From the NCBI GenBank assembly GCA_030549495.1, contig JAUIRK010000312.1:310001-374000 (forward strand): a stretch of DNA of 64,000 bases, in the 5' to 3' direction. The notes beneath the pieces were generated by a model. The model was not told where the DNA came from. It did not search any database and saw nothing but the letters and a program-made list of their open reading frames with translations. The position numbers were made by a program, and so were the translations under genes. Positions 10,776 to 20,998 of the stretch are shown one piece after another; the stretch's first letter is position 1, and each line of letters opens with the position of its first letter. Source of the DNA: Nectonema munidae (lineage: Eukaryota > Nematomorpha > Nectonematoida > Nectonematidae).

Positions 10776-11280
10776 TAATTTTATATTTTCTAAATCTTTT
10801 CATTACTTTGTTTTCTCCTCTGGAATATTTGTTAACTCTTTTTTTGCAATTTTTTTCTGTGGGATATTTTTTTCAAGATATTGCGTATGGAAGAAATCTA
10901 TAAAGTTGTGAATTTTGTTAAGTTGAATACAAAACACTGAATTCATTGAATGTTTCTAAAGAATCCTTCAATTTTTAGTTGAAAAGTTTGAATTTTTTGA
11001 AAAAAACAATATTGATCTAGAAAACATGTCTGAGAAAATGGACAACCTTGTATCTCTTAGTCAAAAATTCGATTCATTAAATACAAGAGTAAATTACCCT
11101 TGTCTCATCTAACCAAAAAGTTGATAAAAATAATAAAAATTCCTCCATTATTAAACATAATAGTAAAGCAAGTTCTAGCAGTTATTTTGATCCATTAAAG
11201 AGCTCTAATTTTTTAAGAATTAAACTAAATGATAAAATTGCAGCAAACAAGTAAGTCACGTATCTATTACTTAGTATATA
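10776..11280 (+). pseudogene. Coiled-coil-like open segment joined upstream of piggyBac B
   Basis: Two open segments can be read, offset by a frame change: one with MSEKMDNLVSLSQKFDSLNT (near 11024-11090), and one with KASSSSYFDPLKSSNFLRIK ending at 11250 in front of a consensus GTAAGT donor. The first resembles a LINE ORF1 coiled coil; I cannot name it. A CAG acceptor at 11295-11297 would splice it to the piggyBac catalytic frame. The right arm of the inverted duplication begins at 11281, inside this possible 47-bp intron. Confidence 0.3.
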
Positions 11281-12604
11281 TTTTTTTACTTTTTCAGATC
11301 GATAAGTCCTAAGTATTCGAATTTGCATCACTGTTATAAAAGTTTTCAGATCAGTCATCTCTTTGACTACTTTACTGCCTTGATTAGTATCAATCAAATT
11401 GGAGATCAAAAAGTCAAAGTTTCTCATTTAATTTTCAAGATATTGGACTCCACACTCAGCGCTCACGATAGATGTGCAACTAGTTACTTTCAGAGTAGGT
11501 TGCTTGATAAATATTTATGACCCTAAGAAGCCCGGCCACTATGGGGTGAAGTTTTATCACTTTAACGACGCTAAATATTTTTACTGTATGAAACCTGAAA
11601 TTTACGTATCTGGTTTACAGGATCCCTCGTACTTTTCTGTTTTGAACGGGTGCAAGCGGTTGATAAAAGATAGTAGCATCCCGAAAGGTTGTGGATTATA
11701 CACTGATCGATTTTTTACTAGTCATGAACTTCTTATTTGGTGTAATGGCCAAGACGTTTCTTTGTGTGGAACAGTTATGGCTAACAGAAAGTTTCTCTCT
11801 TTTATATTCAGGCCAACTTGAAATTATGTGAGTATGAGAGAAGAATAATTTTTACAAAATTTGCTTCTTTGACTGCCTACATACCAAGAAAAACTTATTC
11901 TAAAACTTCAAATTTGGGTATATTCTATCCTGACAACATAAAATCCAAGAGTAAGCAATGTTCATTCTAAACATGACAGCTTATTATCTTATAATGAATA
12001 CAAAGGAGGTGGATGTTGCTAATAAAATGCTCAGAGCCTACAGGTCTTACAAGCCTAATAGAAAATGGACGCATGCAGTTTTTTCTAACTATTTAGACAT
12101 TCGTCAACCAAAGAAAGTGGAAGAAAAGATTTCATACAGAATTTATTCTTTCTGGCCCTAAGAATCAATGAAAACCAGAACTATGATAACCGAAGTACCC
12201 TTAGCTATCAGAAACTCACTCTCTTTTTATGGTTTTTCTCAAGACACTACTAAACCAACGACTTCCACCTCAAGATCTTTGTGTTACCTTTGCAAAATAA
12301 AAAGAAAAAACGCATCAAAAAAGTGTCAAAAGTGCAAAAAGTTTGTTTGCAATGTACATTATATAATATTGTGCTCTGAATGCTTAGACAAATCATATAA
12401 ATTTAACGCCAAATATACTAACTTTTAGCTTAATTTCAAAAACAATAAAATAATTTTTTTGCTAATTTTATTTTATTTTGATTTTTTATCCTAACGAGAA
12501 CGTTTACATGTTATTTTTGAAAGAAGTTTCTATGATGGATATTTTAGAAAAATGTGTTTTAAATTGGCAATGGATAAAATTGTCCGGAGTCCGTCAAGCG
12601 AGGG
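11281..12604 (+). mobile_element. piggyBac element B, 3' half only
   Basis: Near-identical to the 3' half of element A and oriented oppositely. Frames at 11474-11821, 11958-12161 and 12168-12428 carry YDPKKPGHYG, LYTDRFFTSHEL, EVDVANKMLRAYRSYKPNRK and the Cys-rich end CYLCKIKRK and CQKCKKFVCNVHY. It ends with GTCCGTCAAGCGAGGG followed by TTAC. The 5' half, including exon 1 and the 5' terminal repeat, is absent; the break is in the intron, about 16 bp before the splice acceptor. It shares with A the ~55-bp deletion after the third Asp, which the copy at 37583 lacks, so that deletion is older than the duplication. Confidence 0.85.
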
Positions 12605-12794
12605 TTACAAAAACTCAATGGAAAATATAGCACTTATTATATTTATTTAGGGATATTTACGAAAAATAATTCTAAACAAATATATTATTTAGTAATTTTA
12701 TTTTTCATTTTAATTTGAAATAATAGTATTTTAAGTTCAATCGTTATTATAAGCGGTTAGGTTTTGGTTCGTCTTTAGATGTAGCAGTAGTGTT

Positions 12795-13352
12795 CAGCGC
12801 CTTATCAAGGGATCGTGGCGCTCCAGGGCAAAGGTCCTGAATGGAGCCCCTCACCCTTGCTTCTTTTTTTCCCACTCATCAAAACCACATTCTGCCTTAA
12901 AAACTAATTTAGAAAAAAAATGCTCACATTTTTATTAAGCCACATAATTCAGATATATACTGACAGAATCGAAGAGAGTTTCCATTAGTGTTCATTTTTC
13001 GTATTTTAGCAGCAGCAAAATTATCGATGACTTCGTCAAAATTAACACAATCGAGAACTTCTTTCTCAATGCTCATAAGAGTCAGGCTTTGGAGGCGGGC
13101 TTGCCACATAGTGCTCCTTAGGTAGGACTTAATAAGTTTTAGCTTGCTGAATGACCTTTCACAGTATGTAATAGAAGTTCCAATTATCAGCATGATCCTT
13201 AGTGCCACTTGTAGATTCGGACAGAGTCCTAAGTGTTTGGACAGGAAACCAAGTAACTCCATAGCGTTTACCGGTTTTTCCTTCCAAGGTTTCAAAAACC
13301 TTTGAATGTCCTCAATTTTTATCTCAAGCTCTGCTACGTTGACATCAGTCAA
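12795..13352 (-). pseudogene. hAT transposase C-terminus (right-arm copy)
   Basis: Mirror copy of 909-1466. The 142-codon frame differs from the left one at a single residue I can see (IKIEDIQ versus IKIKDIQ). It carries the same dimerisation region CERSFSKLKLIKSYLRST. The terminal CAGCGCC of the hAT begins at 12795. The arm sequence beyond it (13353-14263) is AT-rich, non-coding and unrecognised. Confidence 0.75.
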
Positions 13353-14477
13353 CCTGGTAGTTTTTCACACTGCAACATTTCATTATCGGGAAATTTCATA
13401 GTGGAATAATGGAAAATATCAACCTTGAGTTTCTAACATATTCTACCTGCTTATTATGTGAGATTCAGAATATCGGATCCTATTTTGGTATTTTGTTGCA
13501 TATAATAAAAAAATTGGTAAGCCCAGTTTTAAGCTTTTATTTTAACATTAGGGGATAGACTTCGATATAATTTATGTGTTCTGACTTTACATTTAAAAAT
13601 TTTAAAAGTAATGGTACAGTTAAGTATTTTCATCTCGAAAGTACGATTGATTGATAACTTTCAAATATAAATAGTCTTGAATGATGCAACCCCAATAGCA
13701 TTCATATTCAAAGCCTGACTCTCATAACTTGTCTCAGGCCTTATCATAAAATTAAAATTATTTTATTTTTACATGTTTTCCCTCAGAATTGTCCAAGCTT
13801 CTTTTTAATATTTTCTAAAATTATAATAAGCACTAAAAAGAAATCTATAATCAAATTTTTGAAATGTCATCAGAAAAAGCCTTTGAATATTCAAAAGTAA
13901 TTAGTTTATAAACTTATTTTTTATTGTGCCTCAAATTAGAGCTAAATATATATAAATGGCACATCACTTTATCCTAATGACATATTTAAATCACCCTATT
14001 TAAGATATTTAAATTTTATATAAACTTTTTTCATGAAATGTATTATTTTGGTAAGAATTGAAACTAATATATTTATTAAATTAATAATCTTTAAAAAGGA
14101 ATTTAATTCTTAAAACAATTTCTTTTAAAAGTATACGACTCATCCAGATACTTACAAAAATCTGACTTCTACTCCAAGTGCCTAAAAGTTAAAATTATTT
14201 AAAATTAATTTTGGATTTGAATAAAAAAGGAACAATCCACATGTTTACATAAAAACCTGTGTGCATCTGTCCCTTTGAAATCTTTTATTGTGCTACACTG
14301 CTATTAAACCTTAACTGATTGTGATTAGATTTCCATAAAGTGTTCTGAAAGCATTAGTATTTATTGAAAAATGAAAAAAGCAAGATCTATAAAAATTTTA
14401 ATATTCTTTCAAGTCAGCGCCTTGTACGAGTGTAGAGATGAGGTCGTGTAAAAAATATAGAATTTTTTTGAGATCAG

Positions 14478-14590
14478 ATAACGGAAGGGCGATCATATGC
14501 TAATGACATGCTTGCTCTTCATCTCTCTGAAAATCAAGTCAGAGATCTTGTAGTTCCTTATTCCTATAGTCATCAATTAGATTTGGGCTT
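14478..14590 (+). other. Exon-like open segment, unrecognised
   Basis: Bases 14478-14590 read as an open, normal-looking peptide (EGRSYANDMLALHLSENQ then VRDLVVPYSYSHQ), preceded by GATCAG and followed by a consensus GTGAGT donor. Codon content is unlike the surrounding AT-rich sequence. No transposon family is recognised. It could be an exon of a host gene whose other exons I cannot join, since its phase does not match the next exon-like segment. Confidence 0.3.
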
Positions 14591-14723
14591 GTGAGTAGAC
14601 TTTCCTTATCACTTTTCTAATTTTAAGGATAAGTATTAGAATGAATATTTAAAATCTAATTTTGTTCACCAAAATTTCCACTTTATTAATATGTATATTA
14701 ATTCGAATTTTAGTTATATTTGA

Positions 14724-14828
14724 TCAGAGGCAGTAATGTACGCAGTAATTGAACAAGAAGCCATGCATTTTGCACAGGAACAAATATTTTTTATATCACA
14801 TAACTATATAAGAAAGTGTTCTCTGTAA
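14724..14828 (+). other. Second exon-like open segment, unrecognised
   Basis: Reads EAVMYAVIEQEAMHFAQEQ and then IFFISHNYIRKCSL to a TAA. A GATCAG possible acceptor precedes it and AAAGTGTT contains a possible donor. The helical, Glu/Gln-rich peptide looks coding. It may belong with 14478-14590, but the reading phases do not fit a direct splice. 14829-15148 holds nothing I recognise. Confidence 0.28.
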
Positions 14829-15148
14829 TTTAAAGCTTAAAATATTTTTTCCTATTGATTACAGTAACTTAAAGAGTTAAATGAGAGAGTTAGGATAAAT
14901 GCCCTTATTTTCTAAATATAATTTAAATAGTCAAGTCTTTTATTCCAGAAATCAAATAATTGGAATCCTTATTCTTGGATATTCGTTTTATTTATTAACT
15001 CAATATATGAGTAGGTTGAATATGAAGATTAATCATTCTTTGTTTTCCTGTGTTCCTAATCTAGCTTGGTAACATTTCATTGCTAAAATTTAATTTTAAA
15101 GAACAATGCATCTCAGTACAGAGTAATCAATCCACCTAACCTGTTCAT

Positions 15149-15337
15149 TTAATATGAATCAGGCTTGTTGACAATTAGTGAGCTGAGAGGCTGAGAAAAA
15201 TCTTTTAGCTCATAAGAACCAAAAATTCTGTTTCCTAAAGAGTTACAAAAGGGGTCATTTTTGGAGTTAAGGTATAAAACCTTCACTTGGTTAGAGTATC
15301 TATCGATAGAAATGGAAAATGTGACCATCGGTTTCAA
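15149..15337 (-). other. Small open frame, unrecognised
   Basis: A 62-codon frame on minus (MKPMVTFSISIDRYSNQV, later NRIFGSYELKDFSQPL) preceded by a pyrimidine tract and CAG that could be a splice acceptor. It has no motif I know. It may be an exon of a minus-strand gene or chance; the composition is less AT-biased than its surroundings. 15338-15879 contains nothing firm. Confidence 0.18.
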
Positions 15338-15879
15338 TAACTGGTAAATCGAAATAAGGAGGAAGCGCTTAATTACATCCGATAATTACTGATCCATCAT
15401 ATCTTGTTGAGCTAGAACAGTAGTTCATAAACTTTTTAAAAAATTTCGTTGTGGCCGTCTTTTTATAATTTTTATTAGCTCAGGGTCTCAATTAAAAAAA
15501 ATAAAATAACATATAAACTACTGTACTAAAAAATTGATAGCAATTTTTAATTCACAAATTTATTTATGTTCACTAAAAATGATAGGAATATATGAAAACG
15601 GTCAACAAAAATTTTTACATGCTGCCTGGTTTGCTTTGATCAATGCTGTATTTCTTTATATAAATTCGCTTTAAAACTTTTACTTTGGAAAGCCGCCTTA
15701 CGTTTGAGTTCAACAAGTTTTTGAAATTCGCTATCATTTTCTCAGCATAACTCAGAAAACAAACAAGGGTTGGACATTTGTTTAATGAAATACACTAAAT
15801 GATAACATTTTTCAACTTATCAGGATGGTTTTCATTTTTAAGGCTTGCGATGAATAACGCACTGGGTGCCAATTACATC

Positions 15880-16265
15880 TTGTGATTTTTGCTTAATCAA
15901 AGTCTGAAAACTAAAACAAGAAATTGCTAGATCACGGTCAGTACACACCTTCCAAATGCATGTTCTGGCTTAATACTATTGCTGTAAAAAATGCCAACCT
16001 TGTTAAATATTTCTCTTGCAGTTCTACTGCTGAGAGTTTTGTAAAATATAAAAATGTCTAATACATATTCTACATAAGCGCAAAACTGAGCTAAGCTTAC
16101 AGCATCGGGCGTTTATCAAGCTGAACTGCAAAAAAGTTGAAAATCGAATCCCGAATCAATAAGAGCACCTTTGATATCATGTCGTCAAACATCTCTCTTA
16201 TTAGCCTTCTAACAGTATCGCTTTACAGGAAGCTTCAACTTTACAAGTTCAAAATTTTTTAGCCC
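15880..16265 (-). pseudogene. hAT (ZBED5/SCAND3-like) transposase fragment
   Basis: Read leftward, the frame gives FAVQLDKRPDAVSLAQFCAY, then VEYVLDIFIFYKTLSS and AREIFNKVGIFYSN. This aligns with the first-Asp region of ZBED5/SCAND3-like hAT transposases (pattern xxQLDESTDVxxxAQLxxYVR, with LFCxxLxxxTxxxDIF downstream). Here DESTD is changed to DKRPD, so the catalytic segment is degraded. Upstream (16140-16265) FELVKLKLPVKRYC may be the preceding helix. Frames shift several times. It is a different hAT lineage from those at 909 and 7707. Confidence 0.5.
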
Positions 16266-16351
16266 ATTCAATATGATATCTTTGCAGCAAGGTAATGCCA
16301 ACTGTTCTATGTTGTGGGATTTTTTGACAACAGATATTTTTGGAGGGGGCT

Positions 16352-16753
16352 GCATTTCCATCGCAAGCTTCACCTGACGGGCTTTAGAAGAGTGCCTGCT
16401 AATACTTTAGAACACAAAAGAAAATCATATTCCTCTTCCCCACCAGACGTTAATGAAGTAAAACCAAATTTCAAGTATGAGTCGTCATATTTCATTTTTA
16501 AGTCATTAAGAAAAATCTTAAATTTAATTTTTAATTTATCATAAGGAAAAAGTCATTAAGACTCGAATTCTTATAACTCGAATGCTCTATTTCTAGTGCA
16601 AGCTTCACTTGCCTGGCTTTAGAAGAGTGGATGCTAACACTTCAGAACACAAAAAAACACCTAGGTTCCTCTACCCACCAGACGTTAATGCAGTAAAACC
16701 AAAATTCAAGTATGAGGCGGCTATTTTATTTTTTAAACCATTAAGAAAAATGC
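16352..16753. repeat. Diverged tandem duplication, ~165 bp x 2
   Basis: 16352-16515 and 16587-16753 are direct copies, roughly 80% alike by eye. Both run from a GCAAGCTTCAC block through GGCTTTAGAAGAGTG, ACCAGACGTTAATG and AGTAAAACCAAA to CATTAAGAAAAAT. Both are open on + (GFRRVPANT / GFRRVDANT, PPDVNEVKP / PPDVNAVKP). The family is unrecognised; either a gene-internal repeat or part of a transposon. Confidence 0.6.
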
Positions 16754-16869
16754 AAATTTCCATCTATAAAATTAAGCGTGCATTATTTATTTTTTTAAAT
16801 GTGAATTATTGGCAAAAATCGCAAATGACCCAATATGGGTACAATAGGTTGTGCAAAACGATCCACTGA

Positions 16870-18216
16870 GTGTCTTCTCGGTCGCCATGGAACTGCTTCG
16901 CGATCACATATGCCACGGCGAACGCCTGTTTGAAAAAGTACAATTATGATGGGATTGAGAGCTTACAGTGCAAGTATAATGTCGGGTAATAATGGTGGTG
17001 TGTTCATTAGACAATTCTTTTAAAATCAATTTTGAAAATTGTAAAAAAAGTTTGTCCGCCTCCCTCCAAAATTTAAGGATGTGCACCTCGGCTTTGCGCC
17101 ACTAGTCACGTCCATTATTCCTTGAAGCCATAACTAAAAAACAATTAACAGCTAAAAATATGCGTTGAAAAATTGTTCCAACTAAAGTTAGTCCCGGTGT
17201 ATTGATGGTCAACTGTAACCTTACTTTGCTCACTACTAAATAAATATACAATAGCTTAACAGCAATAAAATATTCGCTAAAAATTGATAAATTGCTTATT
17301 AAATATTAAAATACACTAAATTCGAAACATTTCAGAAACATGGTTTAAATTTTTTTCCAATTACTAAAAAATATACTATATAAAACTTTTGTTTGTTTTA
17401 ATTATAACCTAAAAATACTTATATGTTACTGCTTCCTAGTGCGTTTTTTATTTAGCGTTTTCCCCTTCATCCTAACTAACTGATTTTATATTTCATCAAA
17501 TTTCACTCAAAAAGTTTAGCTTTCACTTGAAGATGCACGCGTAATTGAGATTATTTTAGTCATGAAAATTATTTGATTTTTCGGGAAAGAAAAAATGTGT
17601 TCAATGATTTAATTTAATAGAAAATAATTTTTAGCATAAATTCAATTTTTTTATCCTTGAACTTTAACCAATTTTCTAAAGATAACCAGAAATTTGTGAT
17701 ATCAGGAGAGGCGTGAGCTCAACTAATTTATTACTTCCTCCCGCTTCTCCGATTGGCGGTTCCTCTGTGTTTTGGTATTTTTAACAAATCACTTTTTGGA
17801 GTTTGCGTATAAAATGAAAAAGTCACATATGATGCTGTAAACCTAAAGGTCCCAAATACGCAAACATCCGTTATTTCTCGAAAACTTAAAGAACATATAT
17901 TTATCTATTTACATAGAGTTAATAGAACTACAATCCATCGCCAAATTAGACAGGCAAACCACAAAAGCTGCTTTGGCATGTTTTCACCAAGCATCCATAA
18001 ATAAACTTCTATTATATGCGAAAATTAGAATGTTTGACCGTAGCAAATAAGGCTAGTATCGTTATACCTGATTAGTAATTTCCAATTTTAAAATTGGAAA
18101 TTTTAAAAAATTGTTTTAAAAAAAATCGATATAAAATATAACGATATCATGGCGTCTAATTTTTTTATTGTGAATAATTTTTATGCTCAATTTAGATACT
18201 ATGTTGAATTATTCGA
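16870..18216. other. Unexplained non-coding stretch
   Basis: AT-rich DNA. A GC-richer patch at 16880-17110 (CGGTCGCCATGG, CACCTCGGCTTTGCGCC) looks like the edge of a decayed element but has no recognisable protein. The rest shows neither repeats nor credible exons. Confidence 0.4.
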
Positions 18217-18223
18217 ACTACAG

Positions 18224-18491
18224 TTGTTGTTGTTGTTGTTGTTGTTTGCCTCCACGATTTGTCATCTGGGTGTCGATAGATCGGTGATGGCCGCATCATT
18301 TATCTTGTTTGCCAAGCTGCCCCCCCACCTCACGAGCAATTGGCTGACTGAGACTGGGTCGGTCCAGAGGTTAATAGGAGTGAGCGATGTGTGTACATGA
18401 GAACAGATGTTGAGTGTTGTGTGTCTTAGTGTTACATAGGGGGCATATTGGGGTGTGGTATGTGTCAGGGCTAATTTTGTTCATGTATTCG
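18224..18491 (-). mobile_element. 5'-truncated LINE 3' end with (CAA)n tail
   Basis: On minus, the frame reads ICPLCNTKTHNTQHLFSC, the CxxC...HxxxC finger found at the C-terminus of several non-LTR ORF2 proteins, then a frame change with INLWTDPVSVSQLLVRWGG. The element ends at its 3' side in GGAGGCAAACAACAACAACA, a (CAA)n tail. ACTACAG lies on both sides (18217-18223 and 18492-18498), a likely target-site duplication. Only about 268 bp remain. Confidence 0.7.
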
Positions 18492-18569
18492 ACTACAGTC
18501 GGTACCCGGTATAACATTGTGCGATATACTGCGAAAAAATATAACGTTACGAACCCGTGTACCCTAAAT

Positions 18570-18979
18570 CAGTCGTTCTTAACCTGAACTTTTTAAGAAA
18601 GTTGACATATCGCCTGAGGGGTCCATGGCTGCGTCTCAGGGGGTCCGTGAACAGTTTTTCATTTTGCAAAAAAAACTTACAATGAGTGAAAATAATCAAC
18701 TAATTTGTACATCTAAAAATAACTGAAACCCAAAGCTAACCTTTAAAGTCTGAATAAATAGCAAGCAAGTGGCTTTGTCTTTTCTCCTTGAATTTACGTA
18801 AATTTACTTGGCTACCTCCCGTATTTGACGTCATTTGAGATCAAATAATTCATATCAATAAAATTAAGTACAAATAATAATTGAATGTGAAGGTGTTTTT
18901 ATTCGAAAATTTCCTTAGAGTGGATCCATAGCTTTCATCAACTTTCTATACATGACTGATTGAAGGGTAAGAACCCCTG
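18570..18979. mobile_element. Non-autonomous hAT (MITE), 410 bp
   Basis: Begins CAGTCGTTCTTAACCTG and ends with the complement of CAGGGGTTCTTACCC. Flanking CCCTAAAT and ACCTAAAT match at 7 of 8 bases, the 8-bp duplication expected of hAT insertions. No open frame inside. Confidence 0.75.
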
Positions 18980-19818
18980 ACCTAAATGTTTTTAAAAAAA
19001 AGCCATAGTGGTATGAAGTCATCAGCCTGAGATTCTAATTCAATACGAAGACTTACATCGTTCTATCCCTTGAACCGTCACTGAGCTGGATATAACTTTT
19101 GCGTTTTCGTTTATCACTATTATATTTTGGATTAAACAGTTTGATACATTTGTGAATTCTTAGCATGCGCAAATATGTTGAATAACCACTCACCATTATT
19201 CGTGAATCTAGCAGTTGGTTGATTATTATTGTAATCTCGAAATAAAATTTGAACTCACCACTCGTCTTGTGTTGTTGATTCGAGCGTTCAATTCTCTTTC
19301 ATTTTGTACAAGTCTCCCTATTTTCAAAACCAGATCTACTTCTTTTGACTATTTTGTTTCAAGAAGAGTTTTATTCGTCCCCTGCTCTAATAAACTGTTT
19401 TCATAAATAGGCCTTGTTTGGCATCGATATTTTTTTTTTAAATGTTTTCAAAACACAGAAACGTACTGATTTCAAAGCATGACAAAAAAATAAGTTCTCA
19501 TTTTTGAGCAATTTATCAGTAACCTCTATTATCGCTACTTACAACTAGTCTGTGACAGCAATTGTGTTGCGTTATAACATCGCTGAACAAATGACGGATG
19601 CCGATATGTGGTGCTATAACGAGAGCGCACTTTATAGTCCCAAAATAATTGAATTTAAATTTAATAAATACTCTTTTTAGAAATCAGGTATAAAATAACG
19701 AAGTTTTTGAAATTATTTTTTGTTAATACTGTAACAATTTCAGAGTTTAGAATGAATAAGCTTTCTATAGCAAGCACTCTAATCCTTTACTTTTCCTTTA
19801 ATTCGTTTTTGATTTCAG
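18980..19818. other. Unexplained stretch upstream of host exons
   Basis: No gene recognised. GCGTTATAACATCGC near 19568 and GGTATAACATTGTGCG near 18506 are similar and could be ends of an old Tigger element. Earlier exons of the host gene could lie here, but I cannot place them. Confidence 0.3.
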
Positions 19819-20994
19819 GGGGGAACTAAAAAGTAATTTACTTCAAAGAATCACATTAGTTTTAACTACATTCATTACTTTGATAACTAATTTGTTACAC
19901 TTTTATTTTAATTTATTTTTAGAAAGAATTATTCAATTTACAAAAGTTGGCTTCTCCACTTTCAAGTTTCAATGATGAAATCATCACAAAATTAAGGTAT
20001 TTTTTATTTTTGTTTATTTTAATGTGTCTTATGATTTTTTATGTTTTTTCTTTCAAATTTCGTTTTAATTCTATTTATTTTTTAAAAAAAATTTGTACCT
20101 GTCAAATTCCTTATCCAACTAGATTGATTGAATTTTATTTACTGAATAATTAATATAAGTAAAATTTATTAGTCAAAAATGAATTAAAATTTTTGCATAT
20201 TTTATCTAAATATTGAGGATAAAATGGAAGATTATGAAGAAAATGGGTGGTTGAAAAAATTATTGGATTTTGATGAATAAAATCAAAGAAGGGCATTTTT
20301 GACATAAGTAAGTTATACATACACTAAGACCAGGTTAGAGTGTATTCAAAGAAAATTTAAAAAAAATAGAGCGGTGCGGATGGCTATAAAGGATATTCAA
20401 AAAAAGATGGCGAGTATAGATGCGCTTGATAAAATTTAAACGATTATCGGCCGACATAGGTTACATAAAGTTGGCTCGTGTAGTACTTTGGTTTGATGTG
20501 CAGTAGAAACCTATGTGTCTTTTATTTTTAAAATTCCCCCTGCCCTCCGATAGGGTACTGATAAACGAACTTTAACCGTAGCCATGTTGTGTTCTAGTGT
20601 ATAGATTATAATAAATATGATAACAAAATTCTCTTTGGCTAGGTAATTTATATTATATTTTGTTTCATAGACCAATTATATCTGAATGTCCTTCTGAAAA
20701 TGCATCTTTGATCAATCAGTTAGAAGGCTTCTCATCTCCTTTCCTCAAGTTTTTTAAGCGCCCATCTTTAAAATCAAGTGAGTGGAAGACAAGTAATAAT
20801 TACTCTGAAAAGAATTGTCACTCATATTTCTTGGTGGACTTTTTTTAGATTTCTATGATAATAATCACGAAAGTTCTCAAAACAATGCGCGATCTGCTAC
20901 CTGTGAAAGTGAAATTTTGTTAAAGCCATATAAGCCAAATTATTCGTCTAATAACAACACTTCCGAATTCGGGTATCCTACCTATTTAAACTAA
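19819..20994 (+). CDS. Last exons of an unrecognised host gene
   Basis: Three consecutive exons join in frame across consensus splice sites. 19923-19996 (after ATTTATTTTTAG, before GTATTT) reads KELFNLQKLASPLSSFNDE and IITKL. 20671-20777 (after TTTGTTTCATAG, before GTGAGT) continues RPIISECPSENASLINQLEG. 20849-20994 (after GACTTTTTTTAG) reads FYDNNHESSQNNARSATCES and ends EFGYPTYLN-stop. A smaller exon, 19819-19858 (ELKSNLLQRITL), also fits phase 0 but has a weak donor. The phases (0, 2, 1) agree throughout and an AATAAA overlaps the stop, so this is a genuine 3' gene end of about 120 residues. The peptide is hydrophilic with a short amphipathic, possibly coiled-coil start and a Ser/Asn-rich tail. 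I do not recognise the family. Upstream exons are unplaced. Confidence 0.65.
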
Positions 20995-20998
20995 TAAA
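20993..20998 (+). terminator. Polyadenylation signal of the host gene
   Basis: AATAAA overlaps the TAA stop by two bases, giving an extremely short 3' untranslated region, with a T-rich tract at 21004-21010. Confidence 0.6.

Larger units (their letters stand above)
11281..14263. repeat. Right arm of the ~3-kb inverted duplication
   Basis: Reverse-complement copy of 1-2968. Position p of the left arm corresponds to about 14261-p here for most of its length. It is 15 bp longer through a 12-bp piece near 11730 and AAA near 14253. The outer match reaches 14263, which pairs with base 1, so the arms may be longer than the window shows. Confidence 0.93.

Noticed and set aside
14463-14500. RSDNGRA-like peptide resembling an integrase motif
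   Set aside because: Only a few residues, in a frame that closes at once; the other frame looks more coding.
18497-19640. Possible Tigger element bounded by similar TATAACATTGTGCG-type words
   Set aside because: Right end does not form a convincing inverted repeat and no transposase is readable between.
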